Source: Planctomycetaceae bacterium
GTDB taxonomy: Bacteria; Planctomycetota; Planctomycetia; Planctomycetales; Planctomycetaceae
Length of the DNA: 8,893 bases
Direction: 5' to 3'
NCBI GenBank assembly: GCA_003503535.1
Contig: DOCI01000185.1
Coordinates: forward strand, 1 to 8,893
Shown: positions 6,131-8,893 of the stretch, in pieces
Numbering within the stretch: the stretch's first letter is position 1
Layout of the letters: each line of letters starts with the position of its first letter
The notes under the pieces: generated by a model
Databases searched by the model: none
What the model was told of the DNA's origin: nothing
The model's input: only the letters and a program-made list of their open reading frames with translations
Position numbers and translations under genes: made by a program

Positions 6131-8893
6131 CTAAGTACTCAAGAACGCAACTTTCGTCGGGTTATTGAAAAGACCGACCACTGCGAGAATCTGTGATTCA
6201 GCAGATACATGGATAATGCGGTGGTTATCTGTGTCGGCAATATAGTACGTTCCATCGGGCAGCTGAATTGCCCCGTTCGGAGCGTAGAGGGTGAGGTCTC
6301 CTGCATACTCAACCGAAGATTTGGATTTGGATTCATTGTCGTCGGGATCGATTCGCAAATCGGGATCGTTTGAGAGCAACAACACTTGCTCGTGGCTGAG
6401 AGTTAAATCCGCTCGGCTATCTGGAGCACTAAGCACCAGCGTTCGACTGTTTGTCACAAAGTCATACTTCCAAACACGGTCCGCATGTTCTTCGGTGATG
6501 AGTAGCGTTGTTTCATTCAGAAAACGAACGTCGTTTGGAAAAAAGGCCTCTTGCTCTGCAACCAGTTCATTAGTTTCGCGGTCGACGACATAGACTCGGT
6601 GACCAAATGTGTCAGTCACCGCAATCAAATTTCCATTCGAGTCCGCCCAGCGTGGGTATGATGTCGCAAAGGGATTTGTCCATTTCAGACCTGACGAAAG
6701 CGACCAGAGTTCAACTCGATAAGTACTCTCGCCGAAGACCTTCCGAGAAACCAATACATGATCGTCGTCCAGCTGATTGACAAAAGCCAGATCAGCAGTG
6801 TCATTCCCTAAAGAAATCGTACGAATCAGAATACCACTCTCTGCGTCGAGAACATGAATTTCTCGCTGCGCTGCAAACACAATCTGGTTCTCGTAAACGT
6901 CAACCGCTCGATTGGCAAAAGGTTGTTGATATCTCCAGACAACCTGACCTTGCTGATCGATCCGCTCGATTAGCTTCCCAAACTGACTGTTAACAATCAT
7001 ATCGAATGGCAGTTCGGTTCCAGTTAAGGTTGGAAGATCCGGAGTTCCCAACTCGGTATTAAGTGTACCTGCGCCAGGTACAAAGTAGGATAATAATGGG
7101 TTCGTGGTTGGTTCGACCTGGACGGAAATGATCATACGGTCTCCATATTGATCCCCGTCGAATGGCCTGTATTCAAAACTATCTGCACCGACGTAATCAG
7201 AATCGGCCAAATAGGTCACGAATTGTGTCGAGTCATTGATCAGCAGTCGTCCATGTTCCGGCATGGACTCAATCACATACGAGAGCGTGTCCCCGTCCGC
7301 GTCGAAACCGTCTAATCGAATACCATATTGAGTGTTGCTGGTGGTTGTGAACGCGAGCGGGAGTCCACTTATGGGAGGGGTATTCGCGACGACCATATTA
7401 GGTTGGGAAGCCAGTTCGCGTACCTGTGCAGCCGATAAAGAATCGTTGTAGATTCGAATATCATCAAAAGCTCCCGCAAACCCTCGGAGATTATTGGAAT
7501 CGCCGTTCCGACCCAATACGAGAGCGTCCGCAGAAATGCGTCGGGCATGTCCTCGAGTATTCGGGACTACCGCTTGGATTTCACCGTTTACGAAAATCTC
7601 ATATCGTTCCAGACTCGCATCCCAGACAAAAGCGATATGAACCCACTGCCCAGCATCTAATCGAAAATCAGGCACGGCGGTGGCTCTGAAGCCTCCTGAG
7701 TCCAGACTGTCAACCAACGTAAGTCCCTCATTCGTAAGACTTGAAGAGAGAGAGCCAAAATGGACAGTATTGTGTGAGCCTTCCTGTTTTATGTCCAGCA
7801 AAGTTCTCGTCGTTGTGGATGGAGTGACATCGCGAAAACTCTTCACCCAAAAAGCTATTGACTCTACAGGCGTGGCTTCTAATGAGTCCAGAGTCGCATA
7901 TGATAAATCGCCCAGGAGACGCAATGAGTATTGGTCCTCGGGACGAGTCGTTGCGGGTTCCTCCCATCCCGTAATTGGATCGAGGTTGTGAAGCACCAAC
8001 TCAAGTCCGTGAGAGGACTCATCCAACACAACGTTGGAATTGAGTTCTCCATCGAAGTTCCAGTGCGCAACTAGACTCCCTCGTTTGTTGCTCGCGAATT
8101 CCGCGATCTCCTCTTCTGTCAAGGCGTGCGAGAAGATTTGCAGTTCATCGAAACTGCCATCAAAGCCTAATGGAGAAGTTGTGTATTCGCGTCGCCCGAG
8201 CAAAATAGCATCCGCTTCGATTTTGCGAGCGTGTCCTCGGGAATTGGAAACCACCGACTGCAACTGGCCATCCAGGTAGACGTCGTAGTGTTGATCCGGA
8301 TCATTCCAAACAAGAGCGACGTGCGTCCATTCCTCTGCAGACAGGTCAACTCCGGTTACACTCGTAGCCCGAAAGCCGCCCTCTTCCAGGCTATCGACAA
8401 TGGTCAACCCTTCGTTATCCAGGCTGGGTGTCCATCGCCCGAAACTGATCGTGTCGTGAAGTTCACTTTCCTGAAAATCTATCAGGACAGAAGGTGAGGT
8501 ATCAGTGGTGATACTGCGATCACTTTTTACCCAGAACACAAGCGATTCAACAGTAGTGTCCGCCAGGTTCTCTACGCGTGCATACGTGGTATTTCCTTGA
8601 ACCTTCAGGGCGAATTGATTTTCGCTGTCGGTTGTTGCGCTGCCGGTCAGGCCACCATCGGGCCGTGCATTCACCAACGTCAAGTCGTGACCATTCCCCG
8701 ATTCATCCACGATGACAGAAGAGTCTGATACGTTTTCGAAATTCCAGTAGGCGACTGAACTCGTTCGTTTGTTGCTCGCGAATTCCGCGATCTCCTCTTC
8801 TGTCAAGGCGTGCGAGAAGATTTGCAGCTCATCGAAACTGCCATCAAAGCCTAATGGAGAAGTTGTGTAATCGCGTCGCCCGAGCAAAATAGC
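6131..8893 (-). CDS. Large extracellular LamG / Ig-like / beta-propeller protein, 5' end outside window
   Basis: The last 920 codons of a longer gene are present; the frame is open through the right edge, and the first in-frame TTG (8887) is internal. Counting from that codon, residues 1-40 are the tail of one LamG (laminin-G_3 / concanavalin-like lectin) domain, ~46-268 a second and ~272-497 a third. Each ends in a motif of the type GFDGSFDELQIFSHALTEEEI. Residues ~503-592 are a cadherin/Ig-like domain (FDADGDTLSYVIESMPEHGRLL). Residues ~595-918 read as beta-propeller blades, with GQVVWRY, GHRVYVVDRETNELV and an NHL-type blade DGTYYIADTDNHRIIHV at 878-894. No C-terminal anchor, membrane helix or PEP-CTERM-like tail is visible. 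Such proteins are usually secreted or cell-surface and bind carbohydrate or protein; this one has no visible catalytic site. It is transcribed toward the lyase, but repeat B and ~750 bp lie between them. Confidence 0.88.
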   Translation of the reverse strand, partial: AILLGRRDYTTSPLGFDGSFDELQIFSHALTEEEIAEFASNKRTSSVAYWNFENVSDSSVIVDESGNGHDLTLVNARPDGGLTGSATTDSENQFALKVQGNTTYARVENLADTTVESLVFWVKSDRSITTDTSPSVLIDFQESELHDTISFGRWTPSLDNEGLTIVDSLEEGGFRATSVTGVDLSAEEWTHVALVWNDPDQHYDVYLDGQLQSVVSNSRGHARKIEADAILLGRREYTTSPLGFDGSFDELQIFSHALTEEEIAEFASNKRGSLVAHWNFDGELNSNVVLDESSHGLELVLHNLDPITGWEEPATTRPEDQYSLRLLGDLSYATLDSLEATPVESIAFWVKSFRDVTPSTTTRTLLDIKQEGSHNTVHFGSLSSSLTNEGLTLVDSLDSGGFRATAVPDFRLDAGQWVHIAFVWDASLERYEIFVNGEIQAVVPNTRGHARRISADALVLGRNGDSNNLRGFAGAFDDIRIYNDSLSAAQVRELASQPNMVVANTPPISGLPLAFTTTSNTQYGIRLDGFDADGDTLSYVIESMPEHGRLLINDSTQFVTYLADSDYVGADSFEYRPFDGDQYGDRMIISVQVEPTTNPLLSYFVPGAGTLNTELGTPDLPTLTGTELPFDMIVNSQFGKLIERIDQQGQVVWRYQQPFANRAVDVYENQIVFAAQREIHVLDAESGILIRTISLGNDTADLAFVNQLDDDHVLVSRKVFGESTYRVELWSLSSGLKWTNPFATSYPRWADSNGNLIAVTDTFGHRVYVVDRETNELVAEQEAFFPNDVRFLNETTLLITEEHADRVWKYDFVTNSRTLVLSAPDSRADLTLSHEQVLLLSNDPDLRIDPDDNESKSKSSVEYAGDLTLYAPNGAIQLPDGTYYIADTDNHRIIHVSAESQILAVVGLFNNPTKVAFLST
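8081..8209 (-). repeat. Near-identical LamG segment, internal copy
   Basis: These 129 bp match 8765-8893 with two mismatches (8144 and 8186). They encode the end of a LamG domain, from AILLGRREYTTSP to IAEFASNKR. The offset is 684 bp, exactly 228 codons or one LamG unit, so the repeat keeps the frame. The match is cut by the window edge and may be longer. Confidence 0.95.
8765..8893 (-). repeat. Near-identical LamG segment, upstream copy (cut by window edge)
   Basis: This is the partner of 8081-8209, encoding the same end of the preceding LamG unit with a single amino-acid change (RRDY here, RREY there). The sequence next to it (8210-8764) is much less like its neighbour unit at the DNA level, so identity is concentrated in this part. 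Confidence 0.95.

Noticed and set aside
5883..6134. Open frames in the 5800-6134 intergenic region on the plus strand
   Set aside because: They begin inside repeat copy B, the frame is not conserved in copy A, and the product resembles nothing I recognise.
8885..8887. TTG start for the LamG protein
   Set aside because: It falls inside a LamG domain whose internal repeat copy continues upstream in frame; the gene runs off the window.
1..8893. CRISPR array, rRNA or tRNA gene
   Set aside because: No regularly spaced short repeats and no recognisable rRNA or tRNA stretch were seen on either strand.

Overview
The window looks like chromosomal DNA from a member of the Planctomycetota of moderate GC. 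This rests on gene style, not on a marker gene: a very large secreted heparinase II/III-type polysaccharide lyase, a long LamG/Ig-like/beta-propeller extracellular protein, and transposase fragments whose N-terminus resembles integrase-type transposases I recall as common in planctomycetes. All recognisable genes are on the minus strand, so transcription runs right to left.

From right to left the layout is as follows. (1) 8893-6131: the C-terminal 920 codons of a large extracellular protein whose start lies outside the window. It has LamG-type lectin domains, then a cadherin/Ig-like domain, then a six- or seven-bladed propeller-like region ending in an NHL-type blade. (2) 6130-5663: a non-coding stretch holding copy B of a ~220 bp dispersed repeat. 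(3) 5662-5576: the first 28 codons of a transposase gene, with its ribosome binding site, ending at a stop. (4) 5575-1846: a block carrying one gene, the polysaccharide lyase (start 5379). (5) 1817-987: the C-terminal ~276 codons of a transposase of the same type and orientation, catalytically dead. (6) 809-381: an FKBP-type (SlyD-like) peptidyl-prolyl isomerase with its own SD and possible promoter. (7) 306-87: copy A of the dispersed repeat, in the same orientation as copy B.

Two observations stand out. First, the lyase sits between the N-terminal and C-terminal pieces of what reads as one transposase gene. The C-terminal relic becomes open 28 bp after the lyase stop, as if the lyase block had been inserted into an insertion sequence with loss of the middle of the transposase. 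Second, the FKBP, split transposase and lyase lie between two direct copies of a structured, non-coding, MITE-like repeat. Each copy has a perfect 12-bp palindrome, a hairpin and inverted termini that resemble each other. Together they suggest a polysaccharide-degradation gene gained or moved through mobile DNA. The LamG protein and the lyase both point to surface handling of complex carbohydrates, but no shared operon is evident because repeat B and the transposase fragment separate them.
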